From an uncultured Lachnospiraceae bacterium (GTDB taxonomy: Bacteria; Bacillota; Clostridia; Lachnospirales; Lachnospiraceae), in contig CAMWGV010000029.1 of assembly GCA_947173945.1 (NCBI GenBank), positions 1 to 38,018 of the forward strand: 38,018 nucleotides of DNA, in the 5' to 3' direction. Under the pieces are notes generated by a model, which made no database searches, was not told where the DNA came from, and saw only the letters and a program-made list of their open reading frames with translations. Of the stretch, positions 16,684 to 24,923 are shown one piece after another (positions within the stretch are counted from its first letter, which is position 1; the number at the start of each line of letters is the position of its first letter). Made by a program: the position numbers and the translations under genes.

Positions 16684-18195
16684 ATGCGAGGTATATACAC
16701 ATCGGTAAATGACCTTAGAGAGAGAGTTTATGCAGAGGTTGCAAAGCTTTCTTATGACTATAAGGACGGAGATTTGTCACAAATGGAGCAGATACCTTAT
16801 AGGATTATTCCAGGTGAGGTTACGGTATACAGGGACAGTGTGTTCCTTGAGAGAGCTATCGTAAAGGAACGTATGAGGCTTTCCATGGGACTTCCGCTTC
16901 GGTCTCCGACAGAGCATGCACCTGTGTCAACAGGAGCGGAGGAGTGCGTAAAACCGGAAAAATACTATCAGCCTCCTCTTATAAATATAATAAAGTTTGC
17001 ATGTCATGCCTGTCCTGATAATGTTGTTAAGATAACCGATGCATGTCAGGGCTGTCTTGCGCATCCGTGTAAAGAGGTATGCCCAAGAGGTGCCATAAAA
17101 TTTTATGGCGGAAAGACTGAGATTGATCAGGAAAAATGCATCAAATGCGGCAAATGTGTCAGTGTGTGCCCATATGGTGCCATAGTAAAGCAGGAAAGAC
17201 CATGTGCAAAGGCGTGTGGAATGAATGCAATATCATCGGATGAGTATGGTCGTGCGGATATTGATCAGGAAAAATGTGTATCCTGCGGAATGTGTCTTGC
17301 CAATTGTCCTTTTGGAGCAATTGCAGATAAAGCACAGATATTTCAGGTTATTCAGGCTATCAAGAGTGATGTGCCTGTCTATGCTGCAATAGCACCTGCT
17401 GTTGCGGGTCAGTTCGGACCAAAGCTTACACCTGAGAAAATAAGGTCGGCATTTCAGGCACTTGGATTTACAGATGTTATTGAGGTCGCTATCGGGGCCG
17501 ACCTTTGTACGATACAGGAAGCGAAAGATTTTGTCTCTGAGGTACCTGATAATCTTCCGTTTATGGCAACCTCGTGTTGCCCTGCATGGTCGATGATGGC
17601 AAAAAAGGAGTTCCCGGAAATCGCGCATTGTATTTCAATGGCAATTACGCCGATGGTATTTACGGGAAGACTTATAAAGAAAAAATATCCGGACTGCAAG
17701 GTTGCATTTATCGGACCATGTGCTGCAAAGAAGCTTGAGGCAAGCAGAAGAACAATACGAAGCGATATAGATTTTGTGCTCACCTTCGAGGAAGTGATGG
17801 GAATGTTTGAGGCCAAACAGGTTGACTTTGATAAGCTGAAAGAAGATGATACCATGCATGGTGCAAGCGGTGACGGAAGAGGCTTTGCTGTCAGCGGAGG
17901 CGTTGCCAATGCTGTAGTAAATTGTATTTCAGAGCTTTATCCTGAGTGTGAGGTGAAGGTTGAAAATGCCCAGGGACTTGCAGAGTGCAGAAAGCTTCTT
18001 GCCATGGCAAAGGCAGGCAAATATAACGGTTATCTGCTTGAGGGAATGGCATGTCCGGGCGGATGCGTTGCAGGTGCAGGAACACTGCAGCCGATTGCCA
18101 AGTCAACGGCTGCAATTAATCTGCACAAAAAGGTTTCAACCAATGCCCACGCACTTCAAAGTAATTATAAAGATTTGGTTGACGAGCTTGAGTAA
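16684..18195 (+). CDS. Monomeric [FeFe] hydrogenase, group B-like
   Basis: The 503-residue protein reversibly reduces protons to hydrogen with electrons from ferredoxin. Iron-sulfur cysteines occur as C121/C124/C129/C133, then C152-C162 and C198-C208 (CxxCxxCxxxC). The H-cluster domain shows L1 TSCCPAW (296-302), L2 FIGPCAAKKLE (342-352) and L3 EGMACPGGCVAGAG (453-466). The Ala after CCP, GPC rather than MPC in L2, and the VAGAG ending differ from bifurcating or classical group A enzymes and fit group B as I recall it. AGGAGGAAT precedes the ATG. No hydE/F/G or NADH-binding partner is in the window. Confidence 0.92.
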   Translation: MRGIYTSVNDLRERVYAEVAKLSYDYKDGDLSQMEQIPYRIIPGEVTVYRDSVFLERAIVKERMRLSMGLPLRSPTEHAPVSTGAEECVKPEKYYQPPLINIIKFACHACPDNVVKITDACQGCLAHPCKEVCPRGAIKFYGGKTEIDQEKCIKCGKCVSVCPYGAIVKQERPCAKACGMNAISSDEYGRADIDQEKCVSCGMCLANCPFGAIADKAQIFQVIQAIKSDVPVYAAIAPAVAGQFGPKLTPEKIRSAFQALGFTDVIEVAIGADLCTIQEAKDFVSEVPDNLPFMATSCCPAWSMMAKKEFPEIAHCISMAITPMVFTGRLIKKKYPDCKVAFIGPCAAKKLEASRRTIRSDIDFVLTFEEVMGMFEAKQVDFDKLKEDDTMHGASGDGRGFAVSGGVANAVVNCISELYPECEVKVENAQGLAECRKLLAMAKAGKYNGYLLEGMACPGGCVAGAGTLQPIAKSTAAINLHKKVSTNAHALQSNYKDLVDELE

Positions 18196-18203
18196 TAAAG
18201 ATT

Positions 18204-19682
18204 CTAATAATGTATCCGGTTATTCTCGTATTTAGGCTCCATGGTAAGCTGAATGGAAAGCCGTTTCAGCTGCTTAATGTCTACATACGAGAGCATAACT
18301 GATGCATGAGCCTGACAGCCTGCCAGCTTTGGAAGCTGTTTCAGTGCAAGGGCTGCATTTTCGTAGTTGGCGGCACTTATTGATAGTGCAACAAGTATTT
18401 CATCAGTGTGAAGTCTCGGATTACGACTGCCGAGGTACGCTGTCTTAAGTCTCTGTATAGGCTCCAGTGATTCGGGAGCTATAATTTCAATTTCCTGATC
18501 GATACCGGCAAGCGCCTTAAGTGCATTTAATAGCATAGCAGATGTTGCCCCCAGAAGCGATGAGGTTTTACCTGTTATGATAGTTCCGTCAGGAAGCTCA
18601 ATTGCCGAGGCTGGTGATTGTGTAAGCTCTGCCCGTTTTCTGGCAGCCGTAACCACAGCTCTATCGGTAGGGCTTATCTTAGCCTGCTTCATAACAAGCT
18701 CAATTTTGTATATCTCATCCTCGGTACTGTGTCCCTCAAGGAAACCATTAACCGTGTTGAAATATCTTCTGATTATTTCCTGTTTGGATGCCTCTTGGCA
18801 TACGGCGTCATCACAAATACAATTTCCTGCCATGTTTACACCCATGTCGGTAGGAGACTGATATGGACTTTCACCATATATTTCATCAAACATTGCTTTC
18901 AGGACAGGGAATATTTCCACATCACGATTATAGTTCACGGTAGTGACACCATATGCCTCAAGGTGGAATGGGTCAATCATATTTATGTCATTCAAATCAG
19001 CAGTTGCCGCCTCATATGCGAGGTTAATCGGATGCTTAACAGGTATATTCCAAATAGGAAAGGTTTCGAATTTGGCATAACCTGCCTTGACACCTCTTTT
19101 GTGTTCGTGGTAAAGCTGTGAAAGACATGTGGCCATTTTTCCGCTTCCTGGGCCGGGAGCTGTAATGACAACCAAAGGTCTGGTAGTTTCTATATAATCG
19201 TTTTTTCCAAAACCTTCATCACAGACTATCTGTGAAACGTTATTTGGGTAGCCGGGAATAATATAATGTGTATAAACCTTGATTCCAAGCTTGCCGAGAC
19301 GCTGTTTAAACATGTCGGCAGCAGACTGCCCTGCATACTGGGTAATACATACACTTCCCACATAAAGTCCCTTTGCTTCAAATTCATTTATGAGACGGAG
19401 AACATCTGTGTCATATGTAATTCCTAAATCTCCGCGGATTTTATTCTTTTCGATATCCGTTGCATTGATAACGATAACAAGCTCTGTCTGGTCTGAGAGC
19501 TGCATAAGGAGCTGAAGCTTTGAATCCGGTTTAAAGCCGGGCAGAACCCTTGATGCATGATAGTCATCAAAAAGTTTTCCTCCGAATTCAAGATAAAGCT
19601 TGTCCCCGAATTTATTTATCCGCTCCCTTATGTGGCGGGACTGTGTATCAAGATATTTATCATTATCGAAACCTATTTTCAT
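18204..19682 (-). CDS. DUF1846 family protein
   Basis: The 492-residue protein begins MKIGFDNDKYLDTQSRHIRE, the characteristic start of the DUF1846 family, whose function is not established. A phosphate-binding-like loop ITAPGPGSGKMATCLSQL lies near residue 175, and a conserved HPINLAYEAATADLNDINMIDPFHLE block follows. NMAGNCICDDAVCQEA carries several cysteines, and SPTDRAVVTAARKRAELT is seen later. The ATG at 19682 is preferred over 19685 for better spacing from AAAGGGG and agreement with the family start. It is convergent with the hydrogenase gene, with only 8 nt between stops and no obvious terminator, so antisense read-through is possible. Confidence 0.88.
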   Translation of the reverse strand: MKIGFDNDKYLDTQSRHIRERINKFGDKLYLEFGGKLFDDYHASRVLPGFKPDSKLQLLMQLSDQTELVIVINATDIEKNKIRGDLGITYDTDVLRLINEFEAKGLYVGSVCITQYAGQSAADMFKQRLGKLGIKVYTHYIIPGYPNNVSQIVCDEGFGKNDYIETTRPLVVITAPGPGSGKMATCLSQLYHEHKRGVKAGYAKFETFPIWNIPVKHPINLAYEAATADLNDINMIDPFHLEAYGVTTVNYNRDVEIFPVLKAMFDEIYGESPYQSPTDMGVNMAGNCICDDAVCQEASKQEIIRRYFNTVNGFLEGHSTEDEIYKIELVMKQAKISPTDRAVVTAARKRAELTQSPASAIELPDGTIITGKTSSLLGATSAMLLNALKALAGIDQEIEIIAPESLEPIQRLKTAYLGSRNPRLHTDEILVALSISAANYENAALALKQLPKLAGCQAHASVMLSYVDIKQLKRLSIQLTMEPKYENNRIHY

Positions 19683-19816
19683 CATATACCCCTTTCGGAA
19701 AATGTAAAATTAACAATACTTTAATAATATAGCACATATTTGGGTGAAAAAGAAGAAAATCTTCACGTTTAGATAAATTACTATAGGTAAAATCCGATTT
19801 ATTTTGGAACATAGAT

Positions 19817-19845
19817 TTGACATAATGGAAGCAATGTAATAATAT
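19817..19845 (+). promoter_or_regulatory. Promoter of the HTH-LemA-LytTR unit
   Basis: TTGACA (19817-19822), 17-bp spacer, TAATAT (19840-19845). The predicted start near 19852 leaves a leader of about 58 nt before the HTH gene. Confidence 0.6.
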
Positions 19846-19909
19846 AAAGGTACATGTACGCATAGAGAAACCAAATCTCGCTCTATAAACTTAAAAAGGA
19901 GGTAGAAAA

Positions 19910-20107
19910 ATGTCAAGAACAGATAAAGTGGAGTTATTAGAGTTAAGAGAGTCAACAGGAATGAACAGAAGAGAGTTCTGTGAATATTTCGGAATACCGT
20001 ACCGTACCGTGCAGGACTGGGAGCTTGGAAACAGGAGGATGCCTGACTATTTGTTCAGACTTATGGCATACAAGATAAAGATGGAGAAACTTGATAAGGT
20101 AAAGTAA
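19910..20107 (+). CDS. Small XRE-like helix-turn-helix protein
   Basis: The 65-residue protein consists almost entirely of an HTH: LLELRESTGMNRREFCEYFG, then IPYRTVQDWELGNRRMPDYL, resembling Cro/CI-type or antitoxin-like DNA-binding domains with the YRTVQDWE recognition helix. AAAGGAGG lies 8-9 nt before the ATG. It is the first gene after a good promoter and is followed at 24 nt by a small gene of unknown function. It may autoregulate this unit. No toxin partner is recognisable nearby. Confidence 0.8.
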   Translation: MSRTDKVELLELRESTGMNRREFCEYFGIPYRTVQDWELGNRRMPDYLFRLMAYKIKMEKLDKVK

Positions 20108-20131
20108 ATCCAACATTGAGGAGGCTGAAAG

Positions 20132-20359
20132 ATGAATCCTATGGGCTTAATGAAAATAAAAGGGCTTGTAGACAGGTTTAAGGTTAACCATCCTAAAGTT
20201 CCTAAATTTTTTGCAGCTGCTTCAAGTAGCATAGATGTTGACAGTATAATCGAGATTAATCTCACAACTGCTGATGGTAAGAATTTATGTACGAACATGA
20301 AGGTGTCTGCAGATGATATGGAGCTGATTAAACAGCTCTCAGAAGCAATAAAAAGTTAA
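20132..20359 (+). CDS. Small conserved-looking hypothetical protein
   Basis: The 75-residue protein has a basic N-terminal helix (MNPMGLMKIKGLVDRFKVNH). A hydrophobic alanine-rich stretch FFAAASSS follows, then a beta-type segment SIIEINLTTADGKNLCTNMK and an acidic helix ending LIKQLSEAIKS. It is not recognised. GAGGAGGCTG lies about 5 nt before the ATG. It sits between the HTH gene and lemA with short gaps, so it is probably a member of the same operon. Codon use and ribosome site make it a real gene rather than a chance frame. Confidence 0.7.
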   Translation: MNPMGLMKIKGLVDRFKVNHPKVPKFFAAASSSIDVDSIIEINLTTADGKNLCTNMKVSADDMELIKQLSEAIKS

Positions 20360-20394
20360 CAGGAGTATATTTTATTTATTAGGAGGGTATGGAT

Positions 20395-20949
20395 ATGCCA
20401 GGTATTATTGGAATGATGATTAGTGCACTGATTTTCTTCATTATAGTGATTGTTCTTTGGTATGTTGCTACATATAACGGAATTAAAGTGCTGGATCTTA
20501 AGGTTCAGGAGGGATTATCCGGAATTGATGTCGCACTTACAAAAAGATACGATACACTTACAAAGCTGCTTGATGTAGTAAAAGGATATCAGAAGCATGA
20601 GAAAGAGATACTTTTAGAGGTTATTAAGCTGAGAAGCGGAATGAGTATGGCTGAAAGAAATGCTGCCAGCACTCAGATGGATCAGGCTTCAAATCAGATT
20701 AGACTTTTGGCAGAAGCATATCCTGAGCTGAAATCCAGCAACAACTTTGTACAGTTGCAGAACTCTGTGGCTGATGTAGAAGAACATTTACAAGCAGCAA
20801 GGCGTCTTTATAATGCCAATGTAACTGCATACAATTCAAAGATAGTTACATTTCCGAACAGTATTGTTGCCGGAGCAATGAATGCAACAGCAAAAGAATT
20901 TTTTGAGGCAGAGGAAGCGAAAAGATCAGACGTTAAAATGAGTTTCTAG
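20395..20949 (+). CDS. lemA: LemA family membrane protein
   Basis: The 184-residue protein has one N-terminal transmembrane helix (about residues 5-28) followed by helical-bundle sequence typical of LemA: LWYVATYNGIKVLDLKVQEG, KRYDTLTKLLDVVKGYQKHE, LLAEAYPELKSSNNFVQLQ, and ARRLYNANVTAYNSKIVTFP. Family function is poorly defined. The ATG at 20395 is preferred over 20389 because AGGAGGG (20381-20387) is 7 nt away from it but only 1 nt from the earlier ATG. A LytTR regulator follows after 3 nt. DUF3137 proteins, which I associate with LemA in other genomes, are encoded 4 kb downstream. Confidence 0.93.
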   Translation: MPGIIGMMISALIFFIIVIVLWYVATYNGIKVLDLKVQEGLSGIDVALTKRYDTLTKLLDVVKGYQKHEKEILLEVIKLRSGMSMAERNAASTQMDQASNQIRLLAEAYPELKSSNNFVQLQNSVADVEEHLQAARRLYNANVTAYNSKIVTFPNSIVAGAMNATAKEFFEAEEAKRSDVKMSF

Positions 20950-20952
20950 AAC

Positions 20953-21393
20953 ATGAAAGTAGAATTAGAAATAAAACCAAAATATAATGAGCCGGAGATA
21001 CATATTTGCAACAACAAAGCAGACGATAATACAAGAAAGCTGAGACGGGTTGTTTTGGAGGCTGTGGACGGAAGTATTGTTGCGTATGACGGTGATAATT
21101 CTATATTTATACGGCACTCGGAGATTGTAAGAATCTTTTCTTCAAACAAAAATGTATATGTTTCGACTGATGCAGGAGAATACCGCATAAAGGAGAGACT
21201 TTATGAGATGGAAGAAAAACTGGATGGAATCAGGTATGTGCGTATTTCTAATTCTGAGATAGTAAATGTCAGGAAGCTACTTAAGTTGGATACAAGTCTT
21301 GCGGGAACAATAAAAATGTACTTTAAAAATGGGCAGGAGACATACGTGTCAAGACGGTATGTGCCCAAAATTAAAAAGGCACTTGGAATATAA
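20953..21393 (+). CDS. LytTR DNA-binding regulator
   Basis: The 146-residue protein has a C-terminal LytTR domain (about 40-144): LEAVDGSIVAYDGDNSIFIRH, VRIFSSNKNVYVSTDAGEYRI, ERLYEMEEKLDGIRYVRISN, SEIVNVRKLLKLDT, and the closing NGQETYVSRRYVPKIKKAL. There is no receiver domain, so it belongs to the stand-alone class usually paired with a DUF3021 membrane protein. That partner is the next gene, separated by a terminator and a promoter region. Only 3 nt separate it from lemA and there is no clear ribosome site, so it is probably translationally coupled. The direct repeat at 21486-21518 is its likely binding site. Confidence 0.9.
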   Translation: MKVELEIKPKYNEPEIHICNNKADDNTRKLRRVVLEAVDGSIVAYDGDNSIFIRHSEIVRIFSSNKNVYVSTDAGEYRIKERLYEMEEKLDGIRYVRISNSEIVNVRKLLKLDTSLAGTIKMYFKNGQETYVSRRYVPKIKKALGI

Positions 21394-21407
21394 CAGTATA
21401 TATGTTT

Positions 21408-21451
21408 AAAAATATGTCGTTGGAGATTTTTCTTTAGCGACATATTTTTTT
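21408..21451 (+). terminator. Terminator after the LytTR gene
   Basis: AAATATGTCG (21410-21419) pairs perfectly with CGACATATTT (21438-21447), then a run of T. It separates the regulator from the operon it likely controls. Confidence 0.85.
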
Positions 21452-21485
21452 GTTGGAAGAACTCTGTTTTTATGCATGATAAATT

Positions 21486-21518
21486 ACCATTTGTCGTTTA
21501 AAATATACCATTCATCGT
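21486..21518 (+). promoter_or_regulatory. LytTR-type direct repeat (probable binding site)
   Basis: ACCATTTGTCGT (21486-21497) is repeated as ACCATTCATCGT (21507-21518) with starts exactly 21 bp apart, two helical turns. Ten of twelve positions match. LytTR proteins are known to bind imperfect direct repeats with this period. The site lies about 85 bp before the DUF3021-ABC operon, placed for activation. Confidence 0.75.
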
Positions 21519-21602
21519 AAACCCCTTTATTTTTTATATGAAATATTGTAAAAATAATTTAGTAAACAGATTGTAGAAAAACTAAAGAGAGGGGAATTTA
21601 GA

Positions 21603-22061
21603 ATGCTGAAAAATGTATTGTTCAGAATGATAAACAGTTTTTTCTATGCAATAGGAATTACAACGGTTTTCTATTTTTTCATTACGCTTGGGAGGGATTT
21701 CATTCCAATGCTGCCGGAATACAGGGAAAAATTTCCGAATGACGTCAGAGCACTTGTTGTACAGCTTATGCTTGTGGGAGGTATGAGTGCGGTACTTGGC
21801 GGAGGCTCTGTTATTATGGAGCTGGAACGGCTGAGCCTTGTTATCCAAAGTATAATTTATTTTATAATTGCTGCCAGTGTATGGTTTTTTGTGGGATGCT
21901 TTTGCTGGAGTATGAACAAGTACCCGAAGTCATTTGCATCCACAACGATAAGCTTTATCGTTTCTTATGTTATATGCTGGATTATACAATATAAAATTTG
22001 CAAAAAATCTGTTGAGGATATAAATAATAAACTCAGGGATATGAATATGGAGGAAGATTAA
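21603..22061 (+). CDS. DUF3021 membrane protein
   Basis: The 152-residue protein has four hydrophobic segments (about 11-32, 48-70, 78-100 and 105-125) and an acidic C-terminus. This size, topology and the position beside a LytTR regulator and an ABC exporter fit DUF3021, a family thought to restrain or sense for LytTR regulators. GAGAGGGG lies about 8 nt before the ATG. The ABC ATP-binding gene begins 1 nt after its stop. The anti-regulator role is family knowledge extended by inference. Confidence 0.8.
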   Translation: MLKNVLFRMINSFFYAIGITTVFYFFITLGRDFIPMLPEYREKFPNDVRALVVQLMLVGGMSAVLGGGSVIMELERLSLVIQSIIYFIIAASVWFFVGCFCWSMNKYPKSFASTTISFIVSYVICWIIQYKICKKSVEDINNKLRDMNMEED

Positions 22062-22062
22062 T

Positions 22063-22809
22063 ATGAATGAAAAGTATGGTATACAAATACAAAATCTGAG
22101 AAAAGAGTTTGGGAGCAAGGTCGCTGTAAATGATATAAACATAAATATAAAAGAAGGGCAGCTTTTCTCCATGCTTGGTGTAAATGGAGCAGGAAAAACT
22201 ACAACTATCAGAATGTTAATGGGACTCTCGAAACCTACATCGGGAGATGCACTGGTTATGGGACACAGCATTTTAACCGAGCTTTCGGCGGTGAAACAGA
22301 TTTCTAATTTTTCACCACAGGAAACATCAGTAGCACCAAACCTTACAGTTCGGGAAAACCTTGAGTTTTTTGCAAAAATTTACGGTGCAGATAAAGAAAA
22401 AGCAAGCAAACTGGTGGAGGAAATGATAGAAAAATTTTCGCTTCAAGAGGTGGAAAAAAGTAAAGCAAAAACATTATCAGGGGGCTGGCAAAGAAAGTTA
22501 AGTATTGCAATGGCATTAATTTCCTCACCAAAGGTTCTTTTTCTTGATGAGCCGACACTTGGACTTGATGTCCTTGCAAGACGTGAGCTTTGGAGCATCA
22601 TTGAAAAGCTGAAGGGAAATATGACAATCGTTCTTACGACACACTATATGGAGGAGGCAGAGCAGCTTTCGGATGAGATAGCAATTATGGTTAATGGAGA
22701 GATAAAGGCACATGGCACATTGGAGGAAATGAAGAGGATTACCGGTAAGGATAACCTTGAGGATGCATTTGTATCAATTGCAGAGGGTTCTGGAAAGACG
22801 GAGGTATAA
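22063..22809 (+). CDS. ABC transporter ATP-binding protein
   Basis: The 248-residue ATPase subunit energises the neighbouring ABC-2 permease. Motifs are Walker A GVNGAGKTT (about 39-47), Q-loop FSPQETS, signature LSGGWQRKL (Trp replaces the usual Gln/Glu, seen in some drug or antibiotic exporters), Walker B VLFLDEPTLGLD and H-loop LTTHYMEEAEQL. The ribosome site GGAGGAAG is inside the end of the DUF3021 gene, so they are coupled. The operon order regulator/DUF3021/ATPase/permease suggests export of an antimicrobial or lipid-like compound, but the substrate is unknown. Confidence 0.95.
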   Translation: MNEKYGIQIQNLRKEFGSKVAVNDININIKEGQLFSMLGVNGAGKTTTIRMLMGLSKPTSGDALVMGHSILTELSAVKQISNFSPQETSVAPNLTVRENLEFFAKIYGADKEKASKLVEEMIEKFSLQEVEKSKAKTLSGGWQRKLSIAMALISSPKVLFLDEPTLGLDVLARRELWSIIEKLKGNMTIVLTTHYMEEAEQLSDEIAIMVNGEIKAHGTLEEMKRITGKDNLEDAFVSIAEGSGKTEV

Positions 22810-22812
22810 AAT

Positions 22813-23574
22813 ATGAGAAGTATAGAATTTAGTAAAAGAACAACGAAAGAAATATTGAGGGATCCGTTAAGCTACATATTTTGTCTGGGATTTCCGATTA
22901 TAATGCTCATTATTATGACGGCTGTTGACAGGAGCATACCGAAGGAAGCTCAGATGAAAATATTTAAGATACAGTCTCTTGCACCGGGAATGGCAATTTT
23001 TGGACTTACATTTGTGATGCTGTTTACATGCATACAGCTTTCAAAGGACCGCACAACTGCGTTTCTTACAAGACTATATGCATCACCTATGAAATCCGTG
23101 GACTTTATAGTCGGATATACACTTCCATCCGTAGTGCTTGCATTGCTTCAGATTACGATAACATATGTCTGTTCTTTTATTGTTGCGGCAATAACAGGAG
23201 GTGACTTGAAGTTTGTAAACGTATTGCTTTCCGTTACATGTCTTCTTCCATCTGTGCTGTTATATATAGGATTCGGGTTACTTTTCGGGGCACTTTTAAA
23301 TGATAAGGCAGCACCGGGAATATGTTCCATTATTATAACTCTGTCGTGTATGATAGGCGGTATTTGGATGGATGTTGATTTAATGGGTGGCGGAATAAAG
23401 AGCTTCAGCCATTCCCTGCCGTTTTATCATGGTGTGAAGGCTGTCAGAATGGCTGTATCCGGAGATATGGGCGATGCTTCAAGGTCATTGCTTATTACGC
23501 TTGCATATGCTACAGTAATATATATCCTTGCCATAGTTGTAATGCAGGGAAAAATGAAAAAGGATGTACGATAG
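22813..23574 (+). CDS. ABC-2 type transporter permease
   Basis: The 253-residue protein has six hydrophobic segments in the ABC-2 pattern: an N-terminal amphipathic helix (RSIEFSKRTTKEILRDPLSY), a first membrane helix at about 25-42, a second after a short exposed loop, then four more to the C-terminus. KDRTTAFLTRLYASPMKSVDF in the cytoplasmic loop is a typical ABC-2 signature. GGAGGT overlaps the end of the ATPase gene. It forms the exporter channel with the upstream ATPase. The downstream pseudouridine synthase gene starts 3 nt later, showing read-through transcription. Confidence 0.92.
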   Translation: MRSIEFSKRTTKEILRDPLSYIFCLGFPIIMLIIMTAVDRSIPKEAQMKIFKIQSLAPGMAIFGLTFVMLFTCIQLSKDRTTAFLTRLYASPMKSVDFIVGYTLPSVVLALLQITITYVCSFIVAAITGGDLKFVNVLLSVTCLLPSVLLYIGFGLLFGALLNDKAAPGICSIIITLSCMIGGIWMDVDLMGGGIKSFSHSLPFYHGVKAVRMAVSGDMGDASRSLLITLAYATVIYILAIVVMQGKMKKDVR

Positions 23575-23577
23575 AAA

Positions 23578-24348
23578 ATGCCGGAAATAAGATTGGACAA
23601 ATATCTTGCTGATGCAGGGCAGGGTACAAGAAGTCAGGTTAAGACACTGATAAAACAGGGCAGAGTGAAAATAGGAGCGGAAACTGCAAAAAAACCTGAG
23701 CAAAAGGTTGATACGGATTGCAGTAATGTATATGTGGATGGGAGCATGATTTCTTACAGAACAGTTGAATACTATATGCTCAACAAGCCTCAGGGTGTTG
23801 TATCTGCAACAAAGGATAAGAGGGATAAAACTGTCATAGACCTTATTGATGAGGATAAAAGGCGTGATTTGTTTCCTGTGGGAAGGCTGGATAAAGATAC
23901 GGAGGGACTTCTGATTATTACAAATGATGGACAGCTGTCGAAGGATTTGCTGTCACCGAAGAAGCATGTGGAAAAAATATATTATGCCACAATTTGTGGA
24001 ACTGTTACACAGGACACAATTGCACAGTTTGAGGAAGGTATCGATATAGGAGACGATAAACCTACAAAGCCTGCAAAGTTAAAAATACTTTCTGATGCAG
24101 AAATTGATGGTATTGCTAAAAAAAGTTCTGGAACGGATGAGGAAAATAGTGATATCCTTAGTTATGTCGAGATAACGATTACTGAGGGCAGATACCACCA
24201 GATAAAGCGGATGTTTGAGGCAGTAGGTATGAAGGTTGTATATTTAAAGAGGATTGCCATGGGAGGAGTTGTGCTTGATGAGACATTGCCCTGTGGCTCA
24301 TGGAGGCGGCTTAGTGAGGGCGAGATTGAGTTGCTTGTGACAAGATAG
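23578..24348 (+). CDS. 16S rRNA pseudouridine synthase, RsuA/RluB family
   Basis: The 256-residue enzyme isomerises a uridine in rRNA to pseudouridine. An S4 RNA-binding domain is at the N-terminus (RLDKYLADAGQGTRSQVKTL through KIGAETAKKPEQKV). The catalytic motif GRLDKDTEGLLIITNDGQLS with its Asp is near 101-120, and EGRYHQIKRMFEAVGMKVVY marks the C-terminal part. Whether it acts on the small-subunit site (RsuA) or another uridine (RluB-like) cannot be decided here. There is a short insert around 180-195 rich in Ser and Glu. It is the last enzyme gene of the ABC transcription unit. Confidence 0.92.
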   Translation: MPEIRLDKYLADAGQGTRSQVKTLIKQGRVKIGAETAKKPEQKVDTDCSNVYVDGSMISYRTVEYYMLNKPQGVVSATKDKRDKTVIDLIDEDKRRDLFPVGRLDKDTEGLLIITNDGQLSKDLLSPKKHVEKIYYATICGTVTQDTIAQFEEGIDIGDDKPTKPAKLKILSDAEIDGIAKKSSGTDEENSDILSYVEITITEGRYHQIKRMFEAVGMKVVYLKRIAMGGVVLDETLPCGSWRRLSEGEIELLVTR

Positions 24349-24384
24349 ATTTTTATAAATATTTATGTATTATTGGGAGGACTT

Positions 24385-24798
24385 ATGGAGGAAAACAGGG
24401 ATGAACAGTTTAAAAGAGTGCTTGAGATTCTGCATCAGTGGACGATAAATCTAGGCAGGTATTCCTTTAAGACGGATGAAGAGATTGAAGAATTTTGGAA
24501 AAAGCTTTCGTCTGATATGGGGCTTTTGGCAGAATATGCATATTACTACGATAATGGAAAATTTTTGTGCAGATACAACATAGATGGTTATACAATAGCA
24601 GATATAGCAGTGTGGCAGATGGATCATTTCAGGGCACATATGAACAGACCTGACAGTATATACCGCTATGACAGCGACCGCCTTGTATATGTAGCATTTG
24701 AAACAATGCTTAAAATGAAGGAAAACCCTGAGGAAATAAAGCTTGTAATGTCTCAGGAATCGGGAACGGATGTATCAGGCGGCTGGTATATACATTAA
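24385..24798 (+). CDS. Hypothetical protein
   Basis: The 137-residue soluble protein is helix-rich, with an acidic N-terminus (MEENRDEQFKRVLEIL) and a Tyr-rich core (AEYAYYYDNGKFLCRYNIDG, then AVWQMDHFRAHM). It ends GGWYIH. No family is recognised. ATG 24385 with GGGAGG 4 nt upstream is preferred over a TTG at 24373 that overlaps the ribosome site. It follows the pseudouridine synthase by 36 nt and precedes a strong promoter, so it probably ends the ABC unit. Confidence 0.75.
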   Translation: MEENRDEQFKRVLEILHQWTINLGRYSFKTDEEIEEFWKKLSSDMGLLAEYAYYYDNGKFLCRYNIDGYTIADIAVWQMDHFRAHMNRPDSIYRYDSDRLVYVAFETMLKMKENPEEIKLVMSQESGTDVSGGWYIH

Positions 24799-24846
24799 GG
24801 AAAACACAAAAATCCTGAAAGGTGGCTATTGTCGGAATTTATGATG

Positions 24847-24900
24847 TTGTGAGGTAAGTGAAATTGCTTTATAATGAGATAAATAGGTTGTGATAACAAC
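24847..24900 (+). promoter_or_regulatory. Promoter and operator-like repeat of the DUF3137 genes
   Basis: TTGTGA (24847-24852), 17-bp spacer, TATAAT (24870-24875). Just past the predicted start, GTTGT-GATA-ACAAC (24887-24900) forms an inverted repeat, a possible repressor site. Confidence 0.6.
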
Positions 24901-24923
24901 GTTGACAAGGGGTAAATAAAAGG

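Noticed and set aside
17454-17909. 151-codon antisense frame within the hydrogenase gene
   Set aside because: Opposite conserved H-cluster motifs, no ribosome site, no recognisable protein.
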